A stretch of 49,848 bases of DNA from Echinostoma caproni (Eukaryota > Platyhelminthes > Trematoda > Plagiorchiida > Echinostomatidae). Each line of letters starts with the position of its first letter. Within the stretch, counting starts at the first letter, position 1. The translations under genes and the position numbers were made by a program. Below the pieces are notes generated by a model that was not told the DNA's origin, ran no database searches, and was given only the letters and a program-made list of their open reading frames with translations. This document shows positions 10,857-23,889 of the stretch, piece by piece. The DNA is taken from NCBI GenBank assembly GCA_900618425.1, contig UZAN01039799.1, positions 57,329 through 107,176 on the forward strand. Reading direction: 5' to 3'.

Positions 10857-11006
10857 ATGAAGCGTGAAGTGAAAATCTAGGAAGCACTGGACAGCTGTTT
10901 GAACCTAGTTGGGTCTCATCAGCCATGCGGATCCATCGAACCAACTGGGGATCGAACCCGGAACCTCACAAGCAGAATGCAAGCATGCTACCCTCTCGGT
11001 CATCGA
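10857..11006 (-). mobile_element. tRNA-derived SINE with hammerhead-like core, copy B
   Basis: On the minus strand: A-box-like GACCGAGAGGGTAGCATGC, B-box-like GGTTCGATCCCC (plus-strand 10947-10958), then CAGTTGGTTCGATGGATCCG, CTGATGA, an A-rich core and CAGCTGTC, then CAGTGCTTCCTAG and TTTTCACTTCACGCTTCATT. It is the best-preserved head among the copies. It points toward copy A across the gap. The ends are set by where similarity to copy A stops. Confidence 0.7.
10884..10928 (-). ncRNA. hammerhead-ribozyme-like motif, SINE copy B
   Basis: CTGATGA lies at plus positions 10922-10916 and stem II is GACC with GGTT. The GAAA core is changed to CAAA, followed by CAGCTGTC. Stem I would pair GCATGG with CAGTGC (five of six, counting one wobble). 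The core change suggests a dead copy. Confidence 0.45.
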
Positions 11007-11504
11007 AGAGCTGATCAAACTGCTTTTCAGTTTCCATTTACGCGATAAAGCACAATCCATCTCTGCGAGTTTGTTGTGGACATCGCGTCTTGGGGATCTC
11101 AGCACTGTAATTGGGGAACATCACCACATGGCATGGAATCATGTGACCCCATGAGACCACAACCTACTTTATAGTGAGATGAATAAATAGTTCCTACTGC
11201 TAAAGTTAAGTTTAGACGACAGTTCTCGAACCTATGCAAATTGGAACTAATCGTTCTTGAGAACTTAACTGTTAAAATCTTCGACAACATTGAATAAAGG
11301 TATACGAGTGAGCGGAAAAAGGGAAGTTCTCGAAATGAACACTGTTAATTATAGCCAAATATCACATAGTACAAATTTGAGTTGGAGAAAAGTTGAATTT
11401 CGCACACTCAATCCTTTAACTGGGTCCAACCCCAGAGTAGTGGTCAGGCAACGTAAAAGATAGCTTTGCGAAGCACTAGCAGATATATAGAACGTAACGA
11501 TGAA

Positions 11505-11537
<33 letters not shown>

Positions 11538-12150
11538 GAAGATGTATACACCGACATTTACGGAGGGTACACGTATGCCGTTGGGTCTAAAATGATGTGG
11601 TTCCTTGTGCATGTTTTGTTTAAATGGGACCACCAAACAACTGAATTCTACCTCGCAAACAGCTTCGGAGTTGTTTTCACTTAATCAATTGGATAGGAGG
11701 ATCTGTCCAGTACTGAGGCATGTATAGGGACTAAGTTCAGCCTTGGAAAGCCGGGTTATTTTGCTTAATATAACTGTAGAGCATTATCATTTCCTAGATA
11801 GATAGGAGCGTAAAACGAATTGCCTGAGCATGCAACCGTTTGCATCTAATTCAACTCTGGTTTACATAAGCGCAGTTCAAACGAGGTAGATAAATATACT
11901 CTACAGGTGTTACTTTCTCAGAGGGAGTAAATACACCACGAATGATAACAACTGAAATTATCCAAAACTTCCCTCGTTTTGATTTTGTATTTGAAATTTG
12001 AAGGCAGTATAGTGTGCAGTTATTTTGAATTATATTTCGTTCACTGCTAATTCAAATTTAGTATAATATGTAAATCACAAAGCTGATGATCATTGAATTC
12101 CATAGGATCTGTACATACCGGGTTCGGTTGTTAGTACGATTAAATAGTAA
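11007..12150. other. stretch without recognised genes
   Basis: AT-rich. It contains a (TA)n tract at 11506-11537, interrupted by one TG. No exon-like segment or TE protein match was found in six frames. Confidence 0.5.
11506..11537. repeat. (TA)n microsatellite
   Basis: About 16 TA-type units with a central TATG interruption; nearly self-complementary. Confidence 0.95.
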
Positions 12151-12164
12151 ATTATAACGTTCGC

Positions 12165-14425
12165 TCACCGGTGCTGAACAATTAGATGTGTCAATGCTCC
12201 ACTGAGCCAGTACTTGAATAAATTGATGGTTGGAGCAGGAACAAATTGGGGTGGAAGTGAGTTCCGAATATTACAAACTCTGAAGCTGAACAAAGGACAT
12301 ATGCAGTTTAGCCGACTCTTTTGGAGCAAAAGTTTGAGTGGATTTCTTCTGAAGTAACCATTTCTGGGCATTGTTATTAAAGTACTACAAGGGTGGTTGG
12401 GTTGACGTAATATTTGATATACGGGGATCATGCCTCCCTGTATTCGACAATATTCCGCTGAATAGACTCCGAGAGTATATGCAAACTTTCACCGTAGGTT
12501 TCAAAATGTAACCATTAGATCATTTTGGTTGCTGTTCCCTCCGGACATTCGATTGTTTTTGGTCACGAATTAGCCATGGATTCCTAGGTTGCGTATGATA
12601 CTCGATGTGTGGTCTAATGCATGCTGATAGCAAACGGTGCAATAGGTCTGCTATGAATGACCCAAAACACCTTGTAGTGATCCAACTTGCTTTATGGTCT
12701 TTGATGACACTCGAACGCAAAGTATGGAAAATCTTGGATGCTCACGAACAGTAATTCCTATATTTTTTCAGTTGGAGTACGCGGTATTGGATTATTTCTG
12801 AATACATACGAAAAGGGACCCTTTGGGATGCAACGATACAGCTTTGCATTTATCAACACTGAATTCGATGTCCTTAGTGATAGATCATCCATAAGCTGCG
12901 TCGAGAGTTTCCTACAGGGTTTCATAATCATCAAGTTGTTGTACCATTCTCCATGTTTTGGTGTCGTCACTGAATAATAGTGTCTTTTCTCTAAGGACAT
13001 CTGGTAGGTCGTGTATTAATACCATTCAAAGGTACGGATCAAATATGGATCCTTGTGGAACTCCACGGACGGCTTCAATTGGTCCCAATCGAAAATTATT
13101 AACTCGAACCAATACGATTCGTTGTCAAAGAAATTCCCCGACCTAGTCAAGGAGTATTAATCCAACACCGTGGTTATGGAGCTCTCTCAGCAGTATACAG
13201 TGGTTAACTCTACCAAATGCTTGGGAGAAGTCCAAGTAGACTACGTCTACTGTCTCTCTGCGTTGACTGAACTTTTCTACTTATCTCGTGCAAGTAGCAA
13301 ATTTGTAGTGCACGACCGTTTTCCTCGAAGCCCCTGTTGGGCCGATGCAAGAACGTTACACTTCCCAAAATGCTCTATCCGATAGTCAGCGATGATTGAT
13401 TCCATTACTTTTGATAGAATAAAGAGAAGTGCAACTGAACGGTCGATCGCAGGATCACTTCGGCAACCATCTTTGTAGGTGGGTGAAATGATGCCGTGTT
13501 TCCAGGACAGAGGAATCACCGTCTTGTCGAACATGATTCGGTTTAAATGAGCAGTTACCTCAGCTATGAGGTTTGCCAAGGAGGTCAGAGTCTGTGAGCA
13601 GACGTTGTCTTCCCCTGGGAATGAATTCTTACGCAACGCCAATAGTTTGGCTTTTACCGTTTCAGGCTCGAAGGTGAAGGTAGTCAATAGGGGGTATGGG
13701 ACACTTGGCAGCGAGTATGGAGGCCGAAATCAGACTTTGTCACCTGCAGCGAACACTTAATCGAACTGGGATTTTATGAATTCGGCTGTTTCAGACGTAG
13801 TAATGGAAACACGTCCTGCAAGCTTAAGTGCTGGTATTCCGTATTTCACTTTGTTCTGGTGGAATTAATATGCTCATATAGGAGCTTTGGATTAGAAACA
13901 AATATAGGTGCCAGGGTTTCCTGAAACCTTCCTCTATCCTCTCGCACCAGTTTCACACAACGGTTTCTAAGCATGATATAGTTATCCCAAATATCGGCAG
14001 TTGGACATCTTTTGAACCCTTACCAGCAGAAATTCTTCTGTGATACCCATTTCTTCGTTCGACTTTGAATAGGCGATAGTTGTCTGTGTGTGTACCGATA
14101 GGTTTGGGTTTTGCCGTGACCTTTATGACTTCGGTTGGAGTATCAACGATTCTTTTTCAGGACACCAGTGAGTCAAACTTTTATTCCAGGGGAAACCATG
14201 ACTTGACAGATTAGGGCTCTACAATTGTCTATAGTCAATAGTATTCTTCTATTGATACGTGATAAATGTAATCGAAAGCAGAACTGTATGGACGCTGCGT
14301 CCTAATTGAGAGGTTTTTTCGACAGATTATACTATAAGTTTCTTGCTTGTCAATACCAAATCCAGTGTTGATGGGGATGATGATGATCCAAATCTGGTAG
14401 GCTCCTTTACAAGATGATACATAGG
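12165..14425 (-). pseudogene. CR1/Jockey-like LINE relic: endonuclease end, reverse transcriptase, C-terminus
   Basis: Read on the minus strand with several frameshifts and stops. At 14405-14345 PTRFGSSSSPSTLDLVLTS matches the end of an APE-type endonuclease. At about 14010-13860 follows a linker with NYIMLRNRCVKLVREDRGRF. At 13687-13277 comes the first part of the RT (KNSFPGEDNV, PLSWKHGIISPTYKDG, DRSVALLFILSKVMESI). Near 13247-13190 DVVYLDFSQAFGRVNHCIL carries the first catalytic Asp block. At 13069-13046 is RGVPQGSI, and at 12978-12952 LFSDDTKTW (the F-x-DD motif, with Ser instead of Ala). At about 12640-12540 are IRPHIEY and NPWL, and at 12263-12213 NSLPPQFVPAPTINLFK, the usual C-terminal end. 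The order is collinear with intact elements. The copy is 5' truncated, heavily mutated and cannot encode a protein. It was probably inserted long ago. Confidence 0.88.
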
Positions 14426-14429
14426 ATTT

Positions 14430-17400
14430 AAGTTGATAGGCTATATTAAATTTAGTTGGAATTGGCGTTCTGACGTTTTACAACTCGTTGATTCCCCTTT
14501 CTTTCAATGTATTTTTTATCCGATCGCATTTTATGTTGTGCCAGACCGGGAGTTTCCTCTCTGTTGAGACTCGCCAACAGTGTGTTAACATGATATATCT
14601 GCTTGCCTGCTGGGATTTGAATCACAAGTTTTCCCGCTGAAAACTGATGTCTTAAATCCTGATCTACACGAGTAACTTGCACTAGCATGAGTACATGTCC
14701 GGATCAATGTTGACACGGACAACAGGCTGTCTTTTCTCCGATCTCCTTAGTGGCATGAGCCATGGCAAATACAAACCTGCAAATATAACACAAATAGTAG
14801 CTGGATAAAACCATTAGGGAATATTCGTTCACCTGGAACATTCATTAAAAGTATAGCGTTTGTTATTATTATTACTGAAACAATACTATTGATAAGGCTT
14901 GACCTCCAGTAACGCGTGGAGTTTGATCATAAAATAACATCTTAGTCCAGATAGACGTTCTCAAAATACGTTCTCATTTCAATAATCATCTATCCGGTGC
15001 AGGAAAATTTCGGGATTAATCATCAAATATATTTTACACAAATTGACACGGATCCATGTTGTCCTATCCGGATTATATTGCTCCTTTTTCATATTACAAA
15101 TGCGTTTTTAATAACCTCATGAACTAAAACTGTCTACTTCCCACTCAATTGGTCGCGTGAGAATTCACACACGTTTCCATCTCCCATATCCGGTACGATT
15201 GTCATTTCTTTGTGAGGAAGTGAATCGTGTTAACTAGGGCCAGCCGAAAATTTCTCCAGCCCTGTTCGATCTTCAAAATGGACAGTGGGTGAAAGGAACC
15301 CCTGTATAGGTTAAAGACAATGATAAAAACAACCGTGATGGGAGAAGTGGAGCGGACAGGAGGAGGGGGGGGGCGGACAACAGGAATACGAGTATACATG
15401 GGTAGAACGGGGTAAGAATGGGAATATTTCAATCCTAATAGCTCACTGGATCTAGTATATGCAATGGTTGTATTACTCGTATAAAAGAGAAGAAATGAAA
15501 GTTGAAATGAAGTTGACTGGTGGTATGAACTTCCTCACTGACACCTAACCAACAGAGATCCGGTACACCCACCCACACGTCATAGTAAGTATTAACTATC
15601 TGCTCGGTAGGCACGTAATCAATCAAGACGTGTATAATAACTCGAAGCGTTTTATCTATATTCCTCCTCCTTCACCCCCACCCCGGGAATCCCAGAATGA
15701 ATCAAACATATAAATTTTCTTAACAGTTAACAAAGACATGGGGGAAAACCATGGGAAGAAAATGACAGAATTGAGTTGTGGAGAAGATGAACCTTGAAAC
15801 AAACAGGACAATAAATAATGAACGCACCCTTGATTCAGGTCACGATTAATGAAATCCGTGGGAGGAACAAAATTGAGAAAAAGAACGATCAGCGAAAAAA
15901 AACCATAAACAATCGCTCACAATAAAAGGGCAGGAACAAAAGAATCAGAGGAATGCGTGATTTTTGATACTTAGATTGTGTCGTGAGTAGATGCCACATT
16001 ATGACAGGCACTTACGGAATGCTTCAGTTTAATTTAACCTTTTTTTAATTTGAAGATCTTTGGAGGATAAATACTGGCTGGATGTATAAGTGGAGAAATC
16101 AGTGGCAAGAATACAGTGACTAATTTCATTTTTCTGTAATCTTTTCCCCGAATTTCAATGGCAGAAGTAAATGGAGAATGATGAATGTTAAGAATGAGTA
16201 GTGAATAAACCGTACCCAGCAATCCCTTGTCATTTACCGGATGCACCTACTTGATGAGCCGCAAAATTCACTAAATCGGTGCTATGCTTTCAAGGAAATT
16301 TTGTCCACTTTTTCAAACACGGATTATCGAATTAAATATCTGAGCGCACTCACTCCTTACATGCTTCCTTACCAGCCAATATTGATAGTCTTTGTTATAA
16401 AAATTATATGTTCGTTATATATATAGCCTATGAACGTTGGAGCTACTACTCTACTAAACGGGTCATTTTTCATTGCACCTAACTTACGCCAATCTGGGAA
16501 TCATCTCGGTTTGGGGTTTCACCATGCTCATTCTTGTGGCTAAGAAATTTATAACAAACCAGAAATAGAAAATTTACTGATCTGATTTCATACAACACTA
16601 TGTACTACGATCATTTGCAAGTCAACATGTGATATCTTTCTTGGTTTGTTTTTGCCTCAGTCAAGTGAAGTTCATTCCTCAATCTCCTTCCTTGTACTTG
16701 CCCTACTTTTCTCGCTACCTCAGTCACTCTACTTGCACAGTTTCGCGTTTCCGACTAACGATACTTACAATTCTAACTTACTCAGTATGACTTTATATAA
16801 AAGGCAATGTTGCATGTACCTTATTCTATTTTATATATCCCAGGGATTCATGCTTTGCGAACTAATTAGCGGTTGGGCTACGTGTCACAGAACCCAACGA
16901 AAATGATCTCATGCATTTGCTGTTTTCAAATATTTTACGCGTGTGCACAGGTAAAACATTTCCCATCCTAATCCACCTTACCGATCTGGCGCGCTTAAAT
17001 GTATTCGGACATTTATCGTACACATTCCAGTCGAGTATTGCCAACCTGTCATAAAACGTGGCTCGTTGGCCACGATAACGAGTTGTTGATAATTGCAAAC
17101 TCCATTGTCCCTCAGCCAACGAAAGACAAGTAAGTGGACAGCACTTTGGTCCGATCGGTCGGTAACTGATGCAATGACGGTTGCTAGCTGAAAAAAGGCA
17201 TCAGTGATTCGACTATCACCACTTCACTCATTCTATCATTACCCCTGCCCTGGTTGTCCTTCTTGCATTCTCTAGTGGGGAAAAAGATCAGTATCACCCG
17301 ACACATACCGGTGGCACACGACTGTCATATTTGGCAAGCATGCAAATTAGGAAACGAACCAAATAACCGACCAACCGACCAAGCGAGATTCCCGCCCTTC

Positions 17401-18630
17401 ACCCCCCCCTCCCCTCGCTTGGTAGTAGGAAAATAAACTTTTGATAAAATGTGACAAGTTTATCCAAATCTGCGCTTGCACGAGCCCACGCGGGCGTGAG
17501 TATTTTCCTGTGTGTGTGTCATTATTCCGTGCGATTATCACCGATAACCTGTGTCTAGGTTTCACTCATTTGTACTCTATTCACACACAGATATCCGTCC
17601 ACAAAACAGTCCTCCATTCAGTTGATCCGCTGTGTGAAAGACGCATGCACATGAACCTAAACAAAATGACAGAGATACTTGTTTTTTGGGGGAAGCATCG
17701 TAAACAAATGAACACGAACTTGCCCCTGGCTGGTTCGCAGGTCGAAACGGTCAGTCGTGAGTCACAACTTGCGTGGTTCGTGATACCGAATTGAAGAATC
17801 AAGTCGTACTTGACACGGTTTTTGATAAACAAAAGATTTGTGCCTGAATCCACTGTAACTCCTATTTCGACCAGTTCATGAAGCACAATATTATAAATTG
17901 CTTCTCTCGTGCATAGAAACTACGGTAGACATCTGATAAATAGGTAAGTGAAAATTTATGCTGGCTACTGTTGAGTCAGTTCCAATCGGCCTGGGGTTTG
18001 TAAGCACGTCCACATATGTACTCTCTATTTCAAACATTCTTCTTGAGGTTGACAGACGAGTATTCGAAGATATAGTAATTAATGAGGTTACTGACTTGCT
18101 TGAATCGTATTTCCTAAAACGGCGTTTTATTCTATCATGACTAATACTAATATTTATAGTTCCAAGGAATCTTTCTCTACTAAGGACTTGAGTGCCTTTG
18201 AGGTTATTTGCCATGGACTAACTGTTTTCCCCACATGTCACAGGACAAAAAATCAACTGCCTTAGCTCAACCAGATAGCCAAACACCAGAGCAGATTCAT
18301 TCTAGAAATGTTAATGACAGCGGAAACCGTACCATTATTTTCAGAATATTCATTGCCAATCAACCATGGCACAGATAAAAATATCTTATTTCTAGGACTT
18401 TGTGATGGGTTTATGGTTTCATTCTATTGTCAGTCTGGGATTCTCACTGGTTTCCCAGTTGACCTTTGTCAAAATGAACAGTGATTCATCGTGTCAAGTA
18501 ATCAACTCAAATCCGTGGCTACCCAGTTCGAATGGAGTTGCAGATTACCCACAGAACGTTCAAACAGACTGATCATTTGACAGATATCCAATCTGTTCAT
18601 GAGTTTTCCTACATCGTTTGTGAGTAAGAC
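14430..18630. other. stretch without recognised genes
   Basis: A small open frame on the minus strand (14688-14452) is unassigned. There are poly-G (15363-15373) and poly-C (17401-17410) tracts. Near 17230-17275 a long pyrimidine-rich tract ends in CTCTAG and is followed by open sequence up to 17433 in one frame (with Cys/His and Pro), but no donor or match makes it an exon. Otherwise nothing can be identified. Confidence 0.45.
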
Positions 18631-18639
18631 ACAAAACCG

Positions 18640-18760
18640 TCTGGCTAGCTATACGGTGTTCAAGTGGATGAGACGGTTGTACCTTACCTCTGAGGCCCCG
18701 GGTTCGATTTTGGATTCATAGATCTGCACTACTGATGAGATCCGACCAAGACAATAACTG
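18640..18760 (+). mobile_element. diverged SINE of the hammerhead-carrying family, copy C
   Basis: CTCTGAGGCCCCGGGTTCGATTTTGG carries a B-box-like sequence (18680-18690) and is followed by GATTCATAGATCTGCACTA and CTGATGAGA at 18732-18740, then a diverged second half. Block order agrees with copies A and B. The GAAA and CAGCTGTC segments are not preserved, so no ribozyme is called. Confidence 0.5.
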
Positions 18761-18789
18761 CCTGGGAAATCTGATAGGAATAGCACCTC

Positions 18790-21744
18790 TGAGTGAGCAG
18801 ACTGTTGCGTTCCCTTGCGGGCATCTTCCTTCTCTTCGGTCTTCATCATGTCTCCCACCTATGACTCCGCAAAGCTGAGGCACGCATCGGTAGCCACATC
18901 CTGACAAACCACCCAACCGATGGGCTTAACCAGTTTGAAGGTAACCGAAGTATAAACGCATTAGCATTAGCATACCTCGCGCATTTCAAAACCTGCGAAT
19001 CCACGTAAATGGTAGAACAAAATTTAACCATGGGGTACTTTTATACGCGAGACTGTGCGCACTGCTTTTTGTGATTAACACCAGATTGCCTCATCGGTGA
19101 AAATACTCTACTGGATAAGACTAGCAATAGGAGGCAATTGAAACGGGTTTTCCTCATGATAAATTGAAAAACAAAAACCATTATATATAGTACCTGTTTC
19201 CCACCATAAACTTAATCACTAATTGGCAAATGAGTGCAGTTTCGATTTAGGATTAGAAAGTTTCATTGGTTAATTTCGGTTACATTATATGCTGATCCGG
19301 CTTAATAATACCGGCTATGATCCAAGTATGCACTGGTACTTAACAATCGGTGCTCAGCTGGTGAGGATGATCGCGTTTTTATTCGTGCTCTGAAAGAGTT
19401 GAGAACAATTGTAGGCGAGATAATCGTTTGATGCGCTTAATTCTCTAACTAACGTGAGTTTGAACCCGTTGGAAACTTCTCTATAATTCTACGCACCATG
19501 AACTTAGCTTACGATGAGATGATAAATCAAAGGGGGCGGCAGTGGTAGTTCAGTACTTCAGATGTATTTGTTCATCTTTTTTCTTTTCTCTCTGTGTCTC
19601 CAGACAATTTTTATATAGTCACAACCACTTCTTGCAAATTTTTCCTAAAATTTTCCATTCAATGAATAAAAAGCAGGCAAACAGTGCAAAAGAGAAAGGC
19701 GGCATCCACGAGTAAGTCCGAATCATATCGAGGCCACTGAACGTTTCACAATTTAGAACAATGTTTCAATCTGCCAAACAAAATGAATTAGACAGATTAT
19801 TGTTATTATTTTTCATGGTAAACTGTTTACAAAATAAATATTTGTTAGAAAAATACGGTGAGGGCAACCAAATCCAATTTCTATAGCTTTATATTCTACG
19901 AACATGAACAACGAATATCAGCTATGCAGTTATTGATCATGCTCACGCAAGATGTTTGACGACTAAATTGCATGAGAAATATCACTTTAATTCCAATTTA
20001 ACTCAGCAGTTACTTGTGAGTAGTGCTGTAAAATAACTTATATTGAGTAGGATTGACCATTCTTCAAAGCTCAGCTTGACGCCCAATTCTCAGTTTATCC
20101 AGTTCACACATTGACTAGCCAGCAGAATCAAAGGAAAGAAAGAGAAAAAGGAACTTCGATTTTCCGTTTTATTCAAATGACTCTATGGATAGATCAGAGA
20201 GTGAGATGGAAGCATATAAACTAAGGAAAACAAAATATCACGTAGAGTTTCGGATAACTGGTCTACCCATTGTGCTCGAACTTTGGAACAGGCATGCACT
20301 CAACTATTTTAATTTTCATGGTTCGATCGATTTGATGAAGCTTTTTCATTACCCAGTTATGAAAAGATCAGGAATGTGGTTTCAGCTCGAACTGACGCAT
20401 GAACAGCACTTGTACTTCTGTGCATTGTGCGCTACAAACTATGGGGCCAAACCTACCACGGTGGGATCATTCCACATTTTTTCTTTCACCCACATCGCAA
20501 AGACACATGGACACGCCAGATAGAATTCTAGCGGATTGCCACAGAAAGGTTTCATTTGAATCGACTGCTTAAAATTTGTCGATTTACATCTTCATGGGCA
20601 CCTCCAATCCACTAGATTTTTTCTCAGGTGCTCTATGAGAGACTAGATACTTATTTGTCAAGCGAGAGAGTCTCTGGCGTTTGATTAAGTTAACGATCTG
20701 TATTTTTTTGTTATAGCTTAACGTTTCAAGTGGTGAGTAATTTGTGAAATGCTGAAACTTCACTCTTTGTATGTATTTGTTGGTTGAAATTAGGTAGGTG
20801 ACTGAACAATAGCCCCATGCTTTCTGAAATATCACTCACGCAAGCACATTCTCGAACCGTTCTAAATATGTTTCTCTCGCAAGAAGAGGCAATTCACATG
20901 CATTGCTTGCTTCCCACAGACATCAACGTGGTGATAGCAATGGCAGTAGTGGAACACACGATCAGATGGTACTTCTTGGTCATTAATTTTAACGATGACA
21001 TCTAAGCATGGTTCATTGATTGTCTACCCGGAACTGTTTGAGATTGGTAGGGGGCAATCAAGGGGTTGGAGGGCACTGAAACCAAATCAACACATTCTCA
21101 TTCCGTATCAAAAAGTTGGACTTCATTCCGCAGCCCCGAACGAGGTTCATCAATCATGAACTGCAATAATTCTCATTAGTTAAACAATCATAACCTGTCA
21201 TGATGAACCAGGGGGATCAGTGAAGTGGTAATACGGTGATTGATAAAATGGGGGCTATCAAGATGAATGGTCCAGATCTGAATTGCTGCAACATTCAACC
21301 ACACAAAGAGACTGGGAGAGATGGCGAAAGAAAGCGAGAGATTTTAGGGACATTTCACAGTTTTGTTGTGCTTCTAATCTTTACACACACATTCATGTTA
21401 TCCCGTGATTCCCATTCAGAGCAATTCAGCCTTTGGTCTATCACCTTCATCTATACAAACAAAGGAGTGACTTTCTACCAAAATTTCAAGTTGTGAACTT
21501 GTAAGAGACCGAAATAGATTAATGCACTGTAGTCAAAATTCACTTTAGGAGGTCAATTTTAGTATACCATAATTAATAATTGCTTGGAGAGTTTGCTAGA
21601 CAAAATAGAAAAGTGACGTTCTTCACGATATTTCTTCACCTTACAATGTTTGAATTACGTTGTCAATTTCATTGTTAGGTTATTTTTTAGGATAAGGAAG
21701 AATTTGTAGTTTTTCTTTTGACATTTTGTTGTTTTGCGATACTT
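18790..21744. other. stretch without recognised genes
   Basis: AT-rich. A 112-codon open frame (20185-20523) has no splice context or recognisable domain. At 19725-19760 a GAGGCCACTGAACGTTTCACAAT block resembles one at 23825-23850 on the same strand (GTGAAAAGTTCAGTGGCCTC, inverted), suggesting a shared repeat. Confidence 0.45.
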
Positions 21745-22292
21745 TAATAAATAATTGAATTCATTGTAGNNNNNNNNNNNNNNNNNNNNNNNNNNNNNNN
21801 NNNNNNNNNNNNNNNNNNNNNNNNNNNNNNNNNNNNNNNNNNNNNNNNNNNNNNNNNNNNNNNNNNNNNNNNNNNNNNNNNNNNNNNNNNNNNNNNNNNN
21901 NNNNNNNNNNNNNNNNNNNNNNNNNNNNNNNNNNNNNNNNNNNNNNNNNNNNNNNNNNNNNNNNNNNNNNNNNNNNNNNNNNNNNNNNNNNNNNNNNNNN
22001 NNNNNNNNNNNNNNNNNNNNNNNNNNNNNNNNNNNNNNNNNNNNNNNNNNNNNNNNNNNNNNNNNNNNNNNNNNNNNNNNNNNNNNNNNNNNNNNNNNNN
22101 NNNNNNNNNNNNNNNNNNNNNNNNNNNNNNNNNNNNNNNNNNNNNNNNNNNNNNNNNNNNNNNNNNNNNNNNNNNNNNNNNNNNNNNNNNNNNNNNNNNN
22201 NNNNNNNNNNNNNNNNNNNNNNNNNNNNNNNNNNNNNNNNNNNNNNNNNNNNNNNNNNNNNNNNNNNTAATAAATAATTGAATTCATTGTAG
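21745..22292. other. assembly gap (Ns 21770-22267) flanked by an identical 25-base word
   Basis: The 25 bases before the Ns (21745-21769) equal the 25 bases after them (22268-22292), the same signature as the gap at 10.3-10.7 kb. The true gap may be zero. Confidence 0.9.
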
Positions 22293-23400
22293 TATCCTCG
22301 GCACGTTTCCCTTTGTTAGAAGCTATTAATGAAACAGTTACCTTAAATGTTTGGGTACTCTAACCTCATTGCAGATGTCAATTTTTAATAATTATGGATG
22401 CGAGGTTACTCATGGTTTCTATTGGTATCATTCTACTGTTTTTCATTTTCTTCTCCGTTTGCATATTAATCATTATATGCCATCAAATTTTACGTTCATA
22501 TGTTCATTTCAGAACAAACTCACTTGGTTTCAGGAATAGGATAATCGTCAAATAACTATTTCAGCTGGCGCATTTCACATCTTTATTGCTTGCGAGCAAC
22601 CGTCTCTGCAAACTGGAATAGGATGGAGTTTTGTCTGAGGAAAATACGGTTCCGTTCACCCAATTTAGTCTCCATCAAGACATGAACCATCCACGCTGAA
22701 TGGATTTATTGTACCTGTGAAGTAAGGTACTATTCACACTAACGATTAGTGCTTGCATGAACAGACAGTTGGTGGATTTTCACGGTATCTAAGAGTAGGA
22801 TAAAGCATTTACGATTGTTACTATAGAAGAGGCGAGGAGACTGTCAAACTGGCCACTGTGATAAAGAGTCTTCTGTGAAACTACCGACCAATTATGTCAG
22901 ATTACACGCATAGTAGTTCATATTTATTATGTATAATCCCTATTCAAGTTCTTATTTCTACGAACTTCTTTCTTCAGTCCATCACCGTTTTTGTGAAAAT
23001 TTAAGACTTAGTGCCTTGTCTATATTGAATTATGAATAATTTCATAAACGACTGTTCACCAATCGTGAAATTGTTCTTACAAGACAATGTAGCATTTCAC
23101 TTCACTCATTTTGCTCACTCTTCTTCTTCATGATAACTGCCCATGATCTATGATTCACATATTTACGTCTAACTGATTAAAAAATATCATTCTGTATTCT
23201 GAATTTAAAAGAATTTGATTTAGTAAAGAAACATGGGCCCCTCGAACTAACATAGTGACTGTTTTTTGTTACCAAAAGTGGTAAAATTAGTGTTTCAGTC
23301 AAGCAGCTTTAACAGGTTCAGAGCGAGATATTTTACGTGATTGAATTTTGAAATGATAAAAAGCCTCAGTTAAATTCGTACCCACATACGAGCACCATCC
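22293..23400. other. stretch without recognised genes
   Basis: AT-rich, no exon-like or TE-like coding sequence found. Confidence 0.5.
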
Positions 23401-23404
23401 ACGC

Positions 23405-23475
23405 GATTTGTACACCCCGAGCTCAACCAGATGCGTAGGCAGCGCGTCCATACGTGTGTTTGAATCCCATCAGTC
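23405..23475 (+). repeat. tRNA-like SINE head (second family, tentative)
   Basis: GCTCAACCAGATGCGTAGGC, then GCGCGTCC, then GTGTTTGAATCCCATC gives an A-box-like and a B-box-like block at pol III spacing. Too diverged to be a working tRNA gene; a SINE head is the simplest reading. Confidence 0.35.
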
Positions 23476-23819
23476 GTTTCAAAATTTAATCAAATAATAT
23501 AAGCTTGCTTGGCCATTGCTAGGCTGAATAGATGTTGCATGCTCACAAAATCCGCGGCATGATAATCACCGGGACAATCCGAGCTTGCCTTCAATAGTAG
23601 GCTTTGGATCCTCTCTTGTTGTTCAATATCGAACCTGATCTTTCGTTGTTATTGAACTTGCAACACTTTGCTAGACAGTGACTGACTTCTGAAACTTCAA
23701 GTCTGCTATTGTTCTTCAGACTGTCAATACAATTCTGATCAAATCTTGTACGTTCATCGACAGTAACCGGTAGATGATATATAAGGCTATGTTGAGAATC
23801 CCAAATATGGCGATTGTGA

Positions 23820-23885
23820 AAAGTTCAGTGGCCTCGGTGGGAGTTGAGCCCAAACATAGACGTCGTCTGCGCTTCTAACACCATG
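23820..23885 (-). repeat. tRNA-like SINE head, minus strand (tentative)
   Basis: The minus strand reads GTTAGAAGCGCAGACGACG, then TTTGGGCTCAACTCCCACCG (B-box-like), then GAGGCCACTGAACTTTTCAC. The last block recurs near 19730-19755. Confidence 0.35.
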
Positions 23886-23889
23886 GAAG

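Noticed and set aside
21655..22287. 210-codon minus-strand open frame
   Set aside because: It spans the second N-gap; only short AT-rich ends are real sequence.
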